From the NCBI GenBank assembly GCA_001464055.1, contig LNET01000022.1:1-36508 (forward strand): 36,508 nucleotides of DNA, written 5' to 3'. This document shows, in pieces, positions 16,983 through 24,649 of the stretch (position 1 is its first letter; every line of letters begins with the position of its first letter). The notes beneath the pieces are model-generated. The model was not told where the DNA came from, did no database searches, and was given only the letters and a program-made list of their open reading frames with translations. The position numbers were made by a program, and so were the translations under genes. The stretch is from Burkholderiales bacterium Ga0077543. Lineage in GTDB: Bacteria > Pseudomonadota > Gammaproteobacteria > Burkholderiales > Burkholderiaceae_C.

Positions 16983-17176
16983 TTGCCCACCTCGGGGGCC
17001 ACCGGCACGAACACGTTGCCGCTTTCGTCGGCGGGGCTCAGCGCCAGGCCGTTCAGCTGCTCGGCCATGGTCGCCGCCAGGCCGAAGTACATCAGCACCC
17101 CCGGGCGGTATTCGGCCGCAATGTGCAGGCCCAGCGTGGCGGCTGCAGCGTCGACATAAGCTTCGTGCGGGTTCAT
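16979..17176 (-). CDS. atzG: AtzG-like small subunit of carboxybiuret hydrolase (DUF4089)
   Basis: A 65-residue protein beginning MNPHEAYVDAAAATLGLHIAAEYRPGVLMYFGLAATMAEQLNGLAL. This is the DUF4089 pattern: an N-terminal helix containing AYVDA, then a GLxIxxEYxPGVxxxF turn and a second long helix. AtzG wraps around AtzE in a GatCAB-like heterotetramer and is needed for its stability. It has RBS AAAGGA before ATG 17176, overlaps the atzE start by 4 bases, and lies 42 bases after the binding-protein gene. Genes this small are often missed in annotation. Confidence 0.88.
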   Translation of the reverse strand: MNPHEAYVDAAAATLGLHIAAEYRPGVLMYFGLAATMAEQLNGLALSPADESGNVFVPVAPEVGK

Positions 17177-17218
17177 GGCGGGGTCCTTTCCGAAAGCGGG
17201 CGGCGACTGGCGCGCCGG

Positions 17219-18823
17219 TCAGGCCTTGAACAGCTGGCGGTAGTCGGGCTGCAGGTGGAACCAGTACTGGTAGCCCATCACGTCCTTCTGCATGGCCACG
17301 TCCATGGTGGGCTGGAACAGCGGCACACGCGGCACTTCGTCGTAGGCGATCTGGATCATCTCGCGCACCGAGCTGTCGTAGATGAGCTTGCTTTCGGCGA
17401 AGCGCGCGTTGGTGATGACGCGGTCCAGCTTGGGGTTCTGGTAGCTCATGGTGTTGAACACCGCGTTCTGGCCGTGGTAGCACCAGTAGAAGAAGTAGTC
17501 GGGGAAGTCGAGCCAGCCGCCGAAGCGGTTGACGATCAGCGGCATGTCCTTCTTCAGCAGTGCCGAGCGCCAGGTGGCGCCGGGGATCTTGTTGATCTGT
17601 GTCTTGATGCCGATGGCGCCCAGCGATTCCTGGATCAGCACGGCCATGGGTTCGTTGATGGTGGCGCCGCCCAGGTCGAAGCTGAGCGTGGTTTCGAAGC
17701 CGGCCGGCACGCCGGCTTCGGCCATCAGCGCCTTGGCCTTGGCCATGTCGGTGTTGTAGTGCGTGGGCTGCGGCCAGGCCACGGTCTTCACCGGCCTGCT
17801 GCCGCCATACAGCTTGGCGGCGCGGCCGTACATGGCGTTGTCGTACATCTTGTCGTAGGGCAGCGCGTAGGCCACGGCCTGCCGCACCTTCGGGTTGTCG
17901 AAGGGCGGCTTGGTGGTGTTCATGCCCAGGTAGACCATGGCGTTCTCGATGGGCGTGGACGTGACCTTGACGGCCGCGCCTTCGCGGCTGAGTTCGCTGA
18001 AGTCCTTGGGCGGCAGGTCGAAGGTGATGTCGATGTCGCCGCGCAGCAGCAGGCTGCGGCGGTTGCCGGCGTTGGGCACGTCGCGCTGGATGACGCGGCG
18101 CAGCTTGGGCATCGGGCCGCTTTTCCAGTCGTCGTTGCGGACGTAGATGATTTCCTGGCCCGGGCGGAAGGTTTCCACCTTGAAGGCGCCGCCGCCCGCG
18201 GTGTTGTTGCGGGTCCAGGCCAGGCCCCAGGGGTCTTGCGGCGTGGCGTTCTTCTTCACCAGTTCGCTGTTGTAGACGCAGGGCACCGGCACCGCGATGT
18301 TGTTCATCGTGAGCTTGTCGCGGCGGATGAAGTTGATGCGGAAGGTGTGGTCGTCGACGACGATGAACTGTTCAGGCTTTTCCAGCGATCCGGCCATCAT
18401 CTGGAAGCCTGGAAAGCCCCCCACGCTGACGGCGCGGTCGAAGCTCCACTTCACGTCTTTGGCGGTGACGGGCGTGCCGTCGTGGAACTTCGCGTTCTTG
18501 CGCAGCTTGAAGGTGACGCTGTTGCCGTCGGGCGCGATCTGCCAGCTTTCGGCGAGCTCGGGTTCGAGCTTGTTGCGGTCGTAGATGACGCGGCCGTCGG
18601 GCAGCGTTCTGCGGCCGTAGGTCATCAGCCGGTCGTAGACCAGCCAGCTGACACCGTAGCTGGGGCGGTTCGCGCCCACGGTCTGGATGTCGAGCGAGTT
18701 GGGGCCGAATTCATTGGCCACCACCAGCACGTCTTTCGGGCGCGCCTGGGCGGCGGCCGACAGCGGCAGGCTGGAGATGGCAACGCCGGCGGTGCCGGTC
18801 AGGATGAAGTCGCGACGATCCAT
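17219..18823 (-). CDS. ABC transporter substrate-binding protein, family 5 (DppA/OppA-like)
   Basis: A 534-residue secreted binding protein. The N-terminus MDRRDFILTGTAGVAISSLP is a Tat-type signal (DRRDFIL) ending near AAAQA. The mature part shows SBP family 5 features: LAESWQIAPDGNSVTFKLRKNAKFHDG, VTAKDVKWSFDRA, and a NPKVRQAVAYAL segment near residue 310. ATG 18823 is preceded by GAGGACA. No permease genes adjoin it; the matching dppBCDF genes lie ~10 kb downstream in the same cluster, with the BMP importer and catabolic genes in between. It most likely feeds that importer with the amide or ureide substrates of the pathway. Confidence 0.92.
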   Translation of the reverse strand: MDRRDFILTGTAGVAISSLPLSAAAQARPKDVLVVANEFGPNSLDIQTVGANRPSYGVSWLVYDRLMTYGRRTLPDGRVIYDRNKLEPELAESWQIAPDGNSVTFKLRKNAKFHDGTPVTAKDVKWSFDRAVSVGGFPGFQMMAGSLEKPEQFIVVDDHTFRINFIRRDKLTMNNIAVPVPCVYNSELVKKNATPQDPWGLAWTRNNTAGGGAFKVETFRPGQEIIYVRNDDWKSGPMPKLRRVIQRDVPNAGNRRSLLLRGDIDITFDLPPKDFSELSREGAAVKVTSTPIENAMVYLGMNTTKPPFDNPKVRQAVAYALPYDKMYDNAMYGRAAKLYGGSRPVKTVAWPQPTHYNTDMAKAKALMAEAGVPAGFETTLSFDLGGATINEPMAVLIQESLGAIGIKTQINKIPGATWRSALLKKDMPLIVNRFGGWLDFPDYFFYWCYHGQNAVFNTMSYQNPKLDRVITNARFAESKLIYDSSVREMIQIAYDEVPRVPLFQPTMDVAMQKDVMGYQYWFHLQPDYRQLFKA

Positions 18824-18844
18824 GGGGCAATGTCCTCGAAAGGT

Positions 18845-20626
18845 TTACAGAGACTGCAGGTAAGCCCGCCAGCCACCGCTGGCAGTGATGTCCGTGGCAC
18901 CGGCCAAAGCCACCGGTTCACACAGGAAGCCGTGGGCCACGTCGCCACTGGCCAGGGTGACGGACCCCAGCGACAGCGGCTGTGGCACCAGCGCAAGAAA
19001 CGAGCCCACGGCGGCCAGCGGCATGTCCCACACCTCGACCGCGATGGCGGCACCGCCATCGGCCACGCGCACCATGCCGGGCTTGGGCGGCACGGTGCCG
19101 GGCAGCGCATACAGGCGGTACAGCGCTGCGGTGTGCGTGGCCAGGCGCAGGCGTGCACCACGTTCGGTCAGCTGGCCGTTCAGCGGCAGGCCGGAAAGGT
19201 GCGCACCCACCACCACCAGCGGCAGCGTGGGGGTGGTGGCGGGCGCCGGGGCCTGCGGTGCGCCATTCGCTTCTTCCTGAAGCCAGGCACTGCCCAGCCG
19301 GGCCAGCGCAGCGTCCATGCCAGCCGGGGCAATGAAGGTGATGCCCGCCGTGGGTGCACGCGCCGCGCTGGCCGGCACGGGCAGCGCCATGGCGCACCAG
19401 CCCAGCAGGTTGACGAAGTTGGTGAAGGTGCCCAGCCGGGCATTGGCGCCCACGGGGTCGGCGGCGACCTGGGCCAGGCTGGGGTGGTTCGGGGCGGTGG
19501 GCACCAGCAGCAGGTCGAGCCGCTGCCACAGGGCCTGGGCCGGGCCGGAAAGGGCCTTCAGGCGGTACTGGGCGTCGAAGCTGTCGGTGGCGCTGAAGTT
19601 CAGTGCTTTCTCGATGACGCTGCGCACCACGGGGTCGAAGGCGGTGGGGTTGTCAGCCAGCAGCTCGCGCACCACGGCGTGGCGTTCTGCGACCCACGGG
19701 CCTTCGTACAGCAGCCGGGCCACCGCGAACAGGGGCTCGAAGTCGATGGCCACCAGCTGGTGGCCGGCAGCCTGCAATTGGCGGCAGGCGGTGTCGAAGG
19801 CCAGGGTGCTGGCTTCGTCCAGCGCGGGCATGGCGGCGGGCACGCCGATGCGCAGCACCGCGGGCAGCGCCGCAGGGCCGGGAGCGAAGTGGCTGTAGTC
19901 GTCGGCAGGGTCGGCGCCTTCGATGATGGCCAGCACGGCAGCCGCGTCGTCGGCGCGGTGGCTGAAGATCGACACGCAGTCCAGCGTGCGGCAGGCCGGC
20001 AGCACGCCGGCATTGCTGCCGCGTCCGGGCGTGGGCTTCAGGCCCACCAGGCCGTTGAACGCGGCGGGGATGCGGCCCGAGCCGGCGGTGTCGGTGCCCA
20101 GCGCAAAAGGCACGTCGCCCCGTGCCACGGCCACGGCAGAACCGGAACTGCTGCCACCGCTGACATGGCCCGGGCGCAGCACGCTGTGGGGCGCGCCATA
20201 AGGCGAACGGGTGCCCACCAGGCCGGTGGCGAACTGGTCGAGGTTGCCCTTGGCCAGCCAGACCGCACCAGCGTCGATCAGCCTTTGCACCGCGGTGGCG
20301 TGCCTCGCCGCCACGCGGCTGTGCGCCGGGCAGGCGGCGGTGGTGGGCACGCCGGCGATGTCGATGTTGTCCTTCACGACGAAAGGCACGCCCAGCAGGG
20401 GCAGCAGGGCGCGGCGCTGGCTGGCGCTGGTGCAGGCAGCAGCGCGACCGGCCAGGGCCTGCAGTTGCGCCATCAGCGCTTGTTCGCTGGCCACGTGCAG
20501 ATAGACGGGTGCGCCCGTGGCCGCCATGCGTTCGCGCTGCGCCTGCAGGGCGGCCTGCGCGGCAGGGCCGGGGCCTTCATGGAAGACGGCCTGCCAGTCG
20601 GCAATGGTGCGGGGGGTGGCCGGCAT
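18845..20626 (-). CDS. atzF: Allophanate hydrolase, AtzF-like
   Basis: A 593-residue enzyme of two domains, close to the ~605 residues of AtzF. Residues ~1-460 are an amidase-signature domain with K85 (VVKDNIDIAG), S159 (VSGGSSSGSAVA) and S183 (GTDTAGSGRIPAAF). Residues ~470-593 form the C-terminal allophanate hydrolase domain (LPLVVVGAHLSGLPLN..., GxVAHGFLCEP). Reaction: allophanate to two NH3 plus CO2, the last step of biuret and cyanurate breakdown. ATG 20626 is the first codon of the conserved N-terminus; the frame extends to 20740 but that part is the promoter region. It is first in the operon, 21 bases upstream of the binding-protein gene. Confidence 0.9.
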   Translation of the reverse strand: MPATPRTIADWQAVFHEGPGPAAQAALQAQRERMAATGAPVYLHVASEQALMAQLQALAGRAAACTSASQRRALLPLLGVPFVVKDNIDIAGVPTTAACPAHSRVAARHATAVQRLIDAGAVWLAKGNLDQFATGLVGTRSPYGAPHSVLRPGHVSGGSSSGSAVAVARGDVPFALGTDTAGSGRIPAAFNGLVGLKPTPGRGSNAGVLPACRTLDCVSIFSHRADDAAAVLAIIEGADPADDYSHFAPGPAALPAVLRIGVPAAMPALDEASTLAFDTACRQLQAAGHQLVAIDFEPLFAVARLLYEGPWVAERHAVVRELLADNPTAFDPVVRSVIEKALNFSATDSFDAQYRLKALSGPAQALWQRLDLLLVPTAPNHPSLAQVAADPVGANARLGTFTNFVNLLGWCAMALPVPASAARAPTAGITFIAPAGMDAALARLGSAWLQEEANGAPQAPAPATTPTLPLVVVGAHLSGLPLNGQLTERGARLRLATHTAALYRLYALPGTVPPKPGMVRVADGGAAIAVEVWDMPLAAVGSFLALVPQPLSLGSVTLASGDVAHGFLCEPVALAGATDITASGGWRAYLQSL

Positions 20627-20647
20627 GTTCTTTTTTGGTGCACGTGT

Positions 20648-20657
20648 TGGTATACCA
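20648..20657. promoter_or_regulatory. Candidate operator for the GntR/FCD regulator (TGGTATACCA)
   Basis: A perfect 10-base palindrome centred 26 bases upstream of the atzF start codon. GntR/FCD regulators typically bind short palindromes with a GTATAC or GT-N-AC core, which this has. I saw no other GTATAC in the window. Its place between the atzF start and the divergent glycosyltransferase gene suits repression of the cluster by the regulator encoded at its distal end. Assignment is inference from pattern and position. Confidence 0.5.
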
Positions 20658-20822
20658 GTTGGAATGCAGCAGAAAGCGTGCCAATGGCAGCGGGGTGCGA
20701 TGCCGGATGAACGCTGCTGTGCGTGCTGGCGGCCCAACAAACCGTTACGACCGCAAACCGGTGGTCGCGTGTATCGGGTGAACCCGTAGCCGCTCTGTGA
20801 AGCAACTCACGGAAGTTGCCCG

Positions 20823-22700
20823 ATGCTCACCACTCAAGCCACGGCCGACAGCACGCTCGTGCAGCGGCAGGTGCCCGCCAGGCCGGGCTTGCCGCCGGCG
20901 CCAGCAACCCCTTCCACGCCCCCGGGCCCGCAGCCGCCCACGGCCGGGCAGCACACCGGCCGCTGGTGGCTGGCAGCCGGGGCCGTGGCCTTGGGTTACT
21001 TCGGCTTGTTCGCCTGGCAGATGCACAGCGGTGCCTCCGCAGGGCGGCCCGATTCGCCTGCCACCTGGGCGCTGGCAGCGCTGCTGCACCTGCCTTATCT
21101 GCTGATCCTCACGCTGTTGGTGTTCGGCTTGATCGAGCGGGTCGGGTTCTTCTGGCGCGGCCGGCAGCCACACGCGCCCGGCCGGCTGCCTGCCGACTGC
21201 CCCACGGTGTGCGTGCAGCTGCCCATGTTCAACGAACACGCCGTGGCCCGCCGCATCATCGAAGCCGCCGCGGCCATGCGCTGGCCGCGCCACCGCCTCA
21301 GCATCCAGGTGCTGGACGATTCCACCGACGCCGACACCCGGGCCATGGTGCTGGCCGTGTGCAGCGCCGTGAGCGAACGCACGGGCGTACGCTGCATCTG
21401 GGTGCACCGCCCGCAACGCACCGGCTACAAGGCCGGCGCGCTGGAATTCGGCCGGCAGGACACCGAGGCCGAGTTCATCGCCATCTTCGATGCCGACTTC
21501 GTTCCCCCGCCCGACTACCTGGAACGCGCCATCCCGCACTTCTACGACGCGAGCGGCGCAGCCCAGCCCGGGCTGGCGCTGGTACAGGCCCAGTGGGGCC
21601 ACCTGAACGACGACGAATCGCCGTTGACTGCAGCCCAGGCGCTGTGGGTGGACGACCATCACTCGCTGCAGCAGTCGTTTCGCTCGGCCAACATCGGCTG
21701 GGTGAACTTCACCGGCACGGCCGGCGTGTGGCGGGCCGCGGCCATCGAAGCCGTGGGCGGCTGGCGTTCTGCCAGCCTGGTGGAAGACTGCGAGCTGAGC
21801 GTGCGCGCCCTGCTGGCAGGCTACCGCACCCGCTTCGTGCGCCAGCTGGCGGTGCCGGCGGAACTGCCGCAAACGCTGGTGGCCTACCGCCTGCAGCAAA
21901 AACGCTGGACGCAGGGCTGGGCGCAGCTGCAGCGCCTGCATCTGGCCAGCCTGCTGTTCCGCTTCCGCACGGGTGCGGCGCGCAAGGCCTTCCTGCTGTA
22001 CGTGACCTGCATTTCCTGGCAGTGGCCGCTGTGGCTGGCCTGGATGGCGGTGCTGCCCTTCCTGATGGCCAACGGCTGGTGGCTGGGCGCCTTCGGGCCT
22101 GGCCCGGCGCTGCTGGCCTACCTGGCGCCACCCCTGCTGTTTGCGCTGTTTGCCGGCGTGGCGGCCACGGCGCAGACGCGGCATGGCCAAGGTTCGCACC
22201 AAGCCAGCGTCATGCGGCGCTGCGCCCGCCTGCTGCCCTATCTGGTGATCAACACGGGCATGGTGCCGCACCATGTGTGCGCCTTCCTCGAAGGGCTGTT
22301 CGGGCCGATGCACGCCGAGTTCGAACGCACGCCGAAGACCGCCAGCGTCACCGCGGCGCCAGACACGGCCGCCAGCGGCGGCCCGGGTGGGCCGGCGCCA
22401 GCAGCGTCGACACCGGCCAGCCAGTCCGCCGGCGCCAGCCACCCCAAACGCCCGAACCGCCAGAACCCCCAGAACAGCCCGAACAGCGCCACCGTGCGCC
22501 GCCGGGCCTATCTGGGCGCCGAGATCGCCTTCTGCCTGGCCCAGCTGGGGTGGATCGCGTTCTTCATCCACGAAGGCCTGACGCTGGGCATGGTGGGCGC
22601 CACCTGGGTGCTGGGCTGCATCTTCGTGCTGCGTGCGACCCCGGCGTGGCTGGACCGAAGCGCCGGGCGCGAAGCGGCGACCGTGGGGCAGCCCTCATGA
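20823..22700 (+). CDS. Membrane glycosyltransferase family 2 (cellulose/mannan synthase-like)
   Basis: A 625-residue inner-membrane GT2. After a Pro-rich cytoplasmic start there are two membrane helices (~48-66, ~84-106). The catalytic domain follows with VCVQLPMFNE, D165-D166 (VLDDSTDAD), the RTGYKAGAL motif, D223-A-D225 (DxD), E321-D322 (LVEDCELS) and Q358-QKRW (QxxRW). Then come several membrane helices. This layout is that of processive beta-glycan synthases such as CslA-like mannan/glucan synthases. A low-complexity Pro/Asn/Gln loop (~500-545, repeats of PNxQNP type) is inserted before the last helices. RBS GGAAG precedes ATG 20823, and the stop overlaps the next gene as ATGA. The polymer made is not deducible. 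Confidence 0.88.
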   Translation: MLTTQATADSTLVQRQVPARPGLPPAPATPSTPPGPQPPTAGQHTGRWWLAAGAVALGYFGLFAWQMHSGASAGRPDSPATWALAALLHLPYLLILTLLVFGLIERVGFFWRGRQPHAPGRLPADCPTVCVQLPMFNEHAVARRIIEAAAAMRWPRHRLSIQVLDDSTDADTRAMVLAVCSAVSERTGVRCIWVHRPQRTGYKAGALEFGRQDTEAEFIAIFDADFVPPPDYLERAIPHFYDASGAAQPGLALVQAQWGHLNDDESPLTAAQALWVDDHHSLQQSFRSANIGWVNFTGTAGVWRAAAIEAVGGWRSASLVEDCELSVRALLAGYRTRFVRQLAVPAELPQTLVAYRLQQKRWTQGWAQLQRLHLASLLFRFRTGAARKAFLLYVTCISWQWPLWLAWMAVLPFLMANGWWLGAFGPGPALLAYLAPPLLFALFAGVAATAQTRHGQGSHQASVMRRCARLLPYLVINTGMVPHHVCAFLEGLFGPMHAEFERTPKTASVTAAPDTAASGGPGGPAPAASTPASQSAGASHPKRPNRQNPQNSPNSATVRRRAYLGAEIAFCLAQLGWIAFFIHEGLTLGMVGATWVLGCIFVLRATPAWLDRSAGREAATVGQPS

Positions 22701-24319
22701 GCCCGCTGCGCCCGCTGACCTGCTTTACCCGCTTCCGCCCGTTCGGCCCGTTCGGCCGGATCAGCCTGATCAGCCGACGAGTCGGAAGCCTGCTGCTGAG
22801 CGCAGGGTTCATGGTCTGTTCGCCGGCTTTCTCCGCAACAGCCACGGCAGCCACGGCAGCCGCCACCACCGCCGAAGCCACCGTGCAGCAGGCGCGCCAG
22901 GCCGGCCGCGACAACCGCCACGCCGAGGCCATTGCGGCCTGGGCCCGGGCGATCGAAGCGCGGCCCGGGCAGCGCGCTGAATGGCTCTTGGAATGGGCCG
23001 ACCAGCACACCTGGGCCGGCCGGCTGGACGAGGCCATGGCGCTGTACCGCGAGGCCCTGGCGCAGCCCGTCCCGGGCGATCCGCAACGCACCCGGAACGC
23101 CCGCATCGGGCTGGCGCGGGCACTGTCCTGGGCCGACCGGCAGGCCGCAGCGCTGCAGCAGTACGAACAGGTCTTGCGCGACCACCCGGGCGACGAGGAA
23201 GCCTTGCGCGGCATCGGCCGCGTGCAAAGCTGGCGCGGCCGCCAGCGCGAGGCTGCGCAAGGCATGCAGCAGTTCCTGCAGGGCCGCCCGCATGACCGCG
23301 AGGCCACCCTGGTGCTGGCCGAGTCGCTGGCCTGGATGGGCCGTGCCGACCGTGCCCTGCCCTTGCTGCGCGCCCAGCTGGCCAAAGACCCGGGCGACGC
23401 CCGCTCGGCTTCGCTGCTGCGCAAGCTGCAGCGCGAACTGCGCCCCGTGGCCAGCGTCGACTGGCGCGATTTCGACCAGTCCGACGGCCTGGCGATCAGC
23501 GAGCTTTCGCTGGCCTGGCGCCAGCCGCTGGCCGAAGGGCGCGGCCACCTGGGCGCCCGCTACAGCCAGGCCCATTACCGCCCGCCGGCATCTTCCGACA
23601 ACGACCTGCGCGTGCAGCGGCCCGGGGTGGAAGGGCGTTACCGCATCAGCGACGCGCTGGAATGGAACGGCGGGCTGTGGCTGGACCTGATCGAGCCGCG
23701 CAACGGCCGGGACCGGGCGCGCCGCTGGACCCACGACACCTACCTCACCTGGTGGCCCAGCGACGTCTGGCGGCTGGACCTGGGTTCCGCGCGCTGGACC
23801 TTCGACAGTGAAGAGGCGCTGCGCAAGGGGCTCACGGCCACGCAGCTGAAACTGTCGGTGGACCTGCTGCCCGACGAACTGACGCGGCTGACGACACGCG
23901 TGCACCGCGCCGAGCATTCCGACGGCAACCGCCGCGAAGGCTGGCAGTTCGAAGCCGAGCGCCGCATCTGGCACGGGCCGCGCGTCCATCTGGGCTACAG
24001 GCTCACCGGCTACGGCTTCACGATGCCCGGCCAGGGCGGCTACTTCAACCCCGAGACCCTGCGCTCGCACGAACTGTGGCTGCAGGCCGCGGGCTGGACC
24101 CGCGCGGGCATTGGCTGGAACCTGCGCTGGACGCTGGGGCGGGAACGTTCGCAACCCGGCGATTCAAGACCCATCCGCGCCGGCAGCGCCAGCCTGGCCT
24201 GGGAGGTGGACGAGACGCTGCTGCTCGAGGCGGCTTACGACTATTCGACTTCGCGCACCCTGTCGACCGGCGGGTTCCAGCGGGGGGTGGCGCGGCTGGG
24301 CTTGCGGTACAGGCATTGA
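22697..24319 (+). CDS. TPR-containing outer-membrane beta-barrel protein (polysaccharide export-like)
   Basis: A 540-residue protein. A signal peptide ends near residue 47 (SPAFSATA). Residues ~55-235 are TPR-like helical repeats (RQAGRDNRHAEAIAAW, GRLDEAMALYREAL, ADRQAAALQQYEQVL). Residues ~250-540 are alternating aromatic beta strands ending LGLRYRH, a terminal beta strand suitable for outer-membrane insertion. TPR plus barrel is the layout of PgaA- or YaiO-type exporters. ATG 22697 overlaps the glycosyltransferase stop, so synthase and exporter are translationally coupled. A long overlapping frame begins at 20816, but only the part from 22697 is coding. Confidence 0.83.
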   Translation: MSPLRPLTCFTRFRPFGPFGRISLISRRVGSLLLSAGFMVCSPAFSATATAATAAATTAEATVQQARQAGRDNRHAEAIAAWARAIEARPGQRAEWLLEWADQHTWAGRLDEAMALYREALAQPVPGDPQRTRNARIGLARALSWADRQAAALQQYEQVLRDHPGDEEALRGIGRVQSWRGRQREAAQGMQQFLQGRPHDREATLVLAESLAWMGRADRALPLLRAQLAKDPGDARSASLLRKLQRELRPVASVDWRDFDQSDGLAISELSLAWRQPLAEGRGHLGARYSQAHYRPPASSDNDLRVQRPGVEGRYRISDALEWNGGLWLDLIEPRNGRDRARRWTHDTYLTWWPSDVWRLDLGSARWTFDSEEALRKGLTATQLKLSVDLLPDELTRLTTRVHRAEHSDGNRREGWQFEAERRIWHGPRVHLGYRLTGYGFTMPGQGGYFNPETLRSHELWLQAAGWTRAGIGWNLRWTLGRERSQPGDSRPIRAGSASLAWEVDETLLLEAAYDYSTSRTLSTGGFQRGVARLGLRYRH

Positions 24320-24425
24320 GCAAGCCCGCCCGTCGCGCCAGCATGGCCTGCGAGCCCGGCACAACGCGCCTGACGGCAGGGCTTCGTCGCCGGCGGCGCC
24401 CCGTCGTGGATGGCCGGCATGCGCG

Positions 24426-24503
24426 TCAGTGGCGAATCGCCTCGGCGACTGCGGCAGCTGCGGTGATCAGCAACATGGAAAGCAGGATGGCGGCGACAAA
24501 CAT
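24426..24503 (-). CDS. 25-residue single-pass membrane micropeptide
   Basis: The frame reads MFVAAILLSMLLITAAAAVA then EAIRH and stop. A strong ribosome-binding site AAGGAG lies 7 bases before ATG 24503, much better than for most neighbours. The peptide is a single hydrophobic helix with a charged C-terminus, like small regulatory or transporter-accessory membrane peptides. It lies 146 bases after the stop of the PEP-CTERM gene on the same strand and converges with the beta-barrel gene. No homologue is recognised. Translation is supported only by RBS, composition and clean helix. Confidence 0.5.
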   Translation of the reverse strand: MFVAAILLSMLLITAAAAVAEAIRH

Positions 24504-24649
24504 GATCGTTCTCCTTGTCAGCGCGGAACACCCTTGTTCCAGCGTGAGGAGAATCTTCTCGAAAGGCCGCCATCCCGGCTGCGGCAGAACACACACCGAC
24601 GATGTGCGCTATTCACTGCCGCCGGGCGTGAAGCCAGAACGCTGCGTTC

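Noticed and set aside
17123..20710. A continuous 1195-codon open frame on the plus strand, antisense to atzF and the binding-protein gene.
   Set aside because: It is a shadow of high-GC third-position bias: composition is His/Gln/Gly/Val/Ala-rich low complexity with no domain, while the opposite strand encodes two clear enzymes with catalytic motifs.
20816..22696. An open frame in another phase across the whole glycosyltransferase gene, continuous with the beta-barrel gene (1167 codons in all).
   Set aside because: Only the part from 22697 has protein-like sequence; the upstream part is Arg/Pro/Ala-rich and overlaps the well-supported GT2 frame with its own RBS and motifs.
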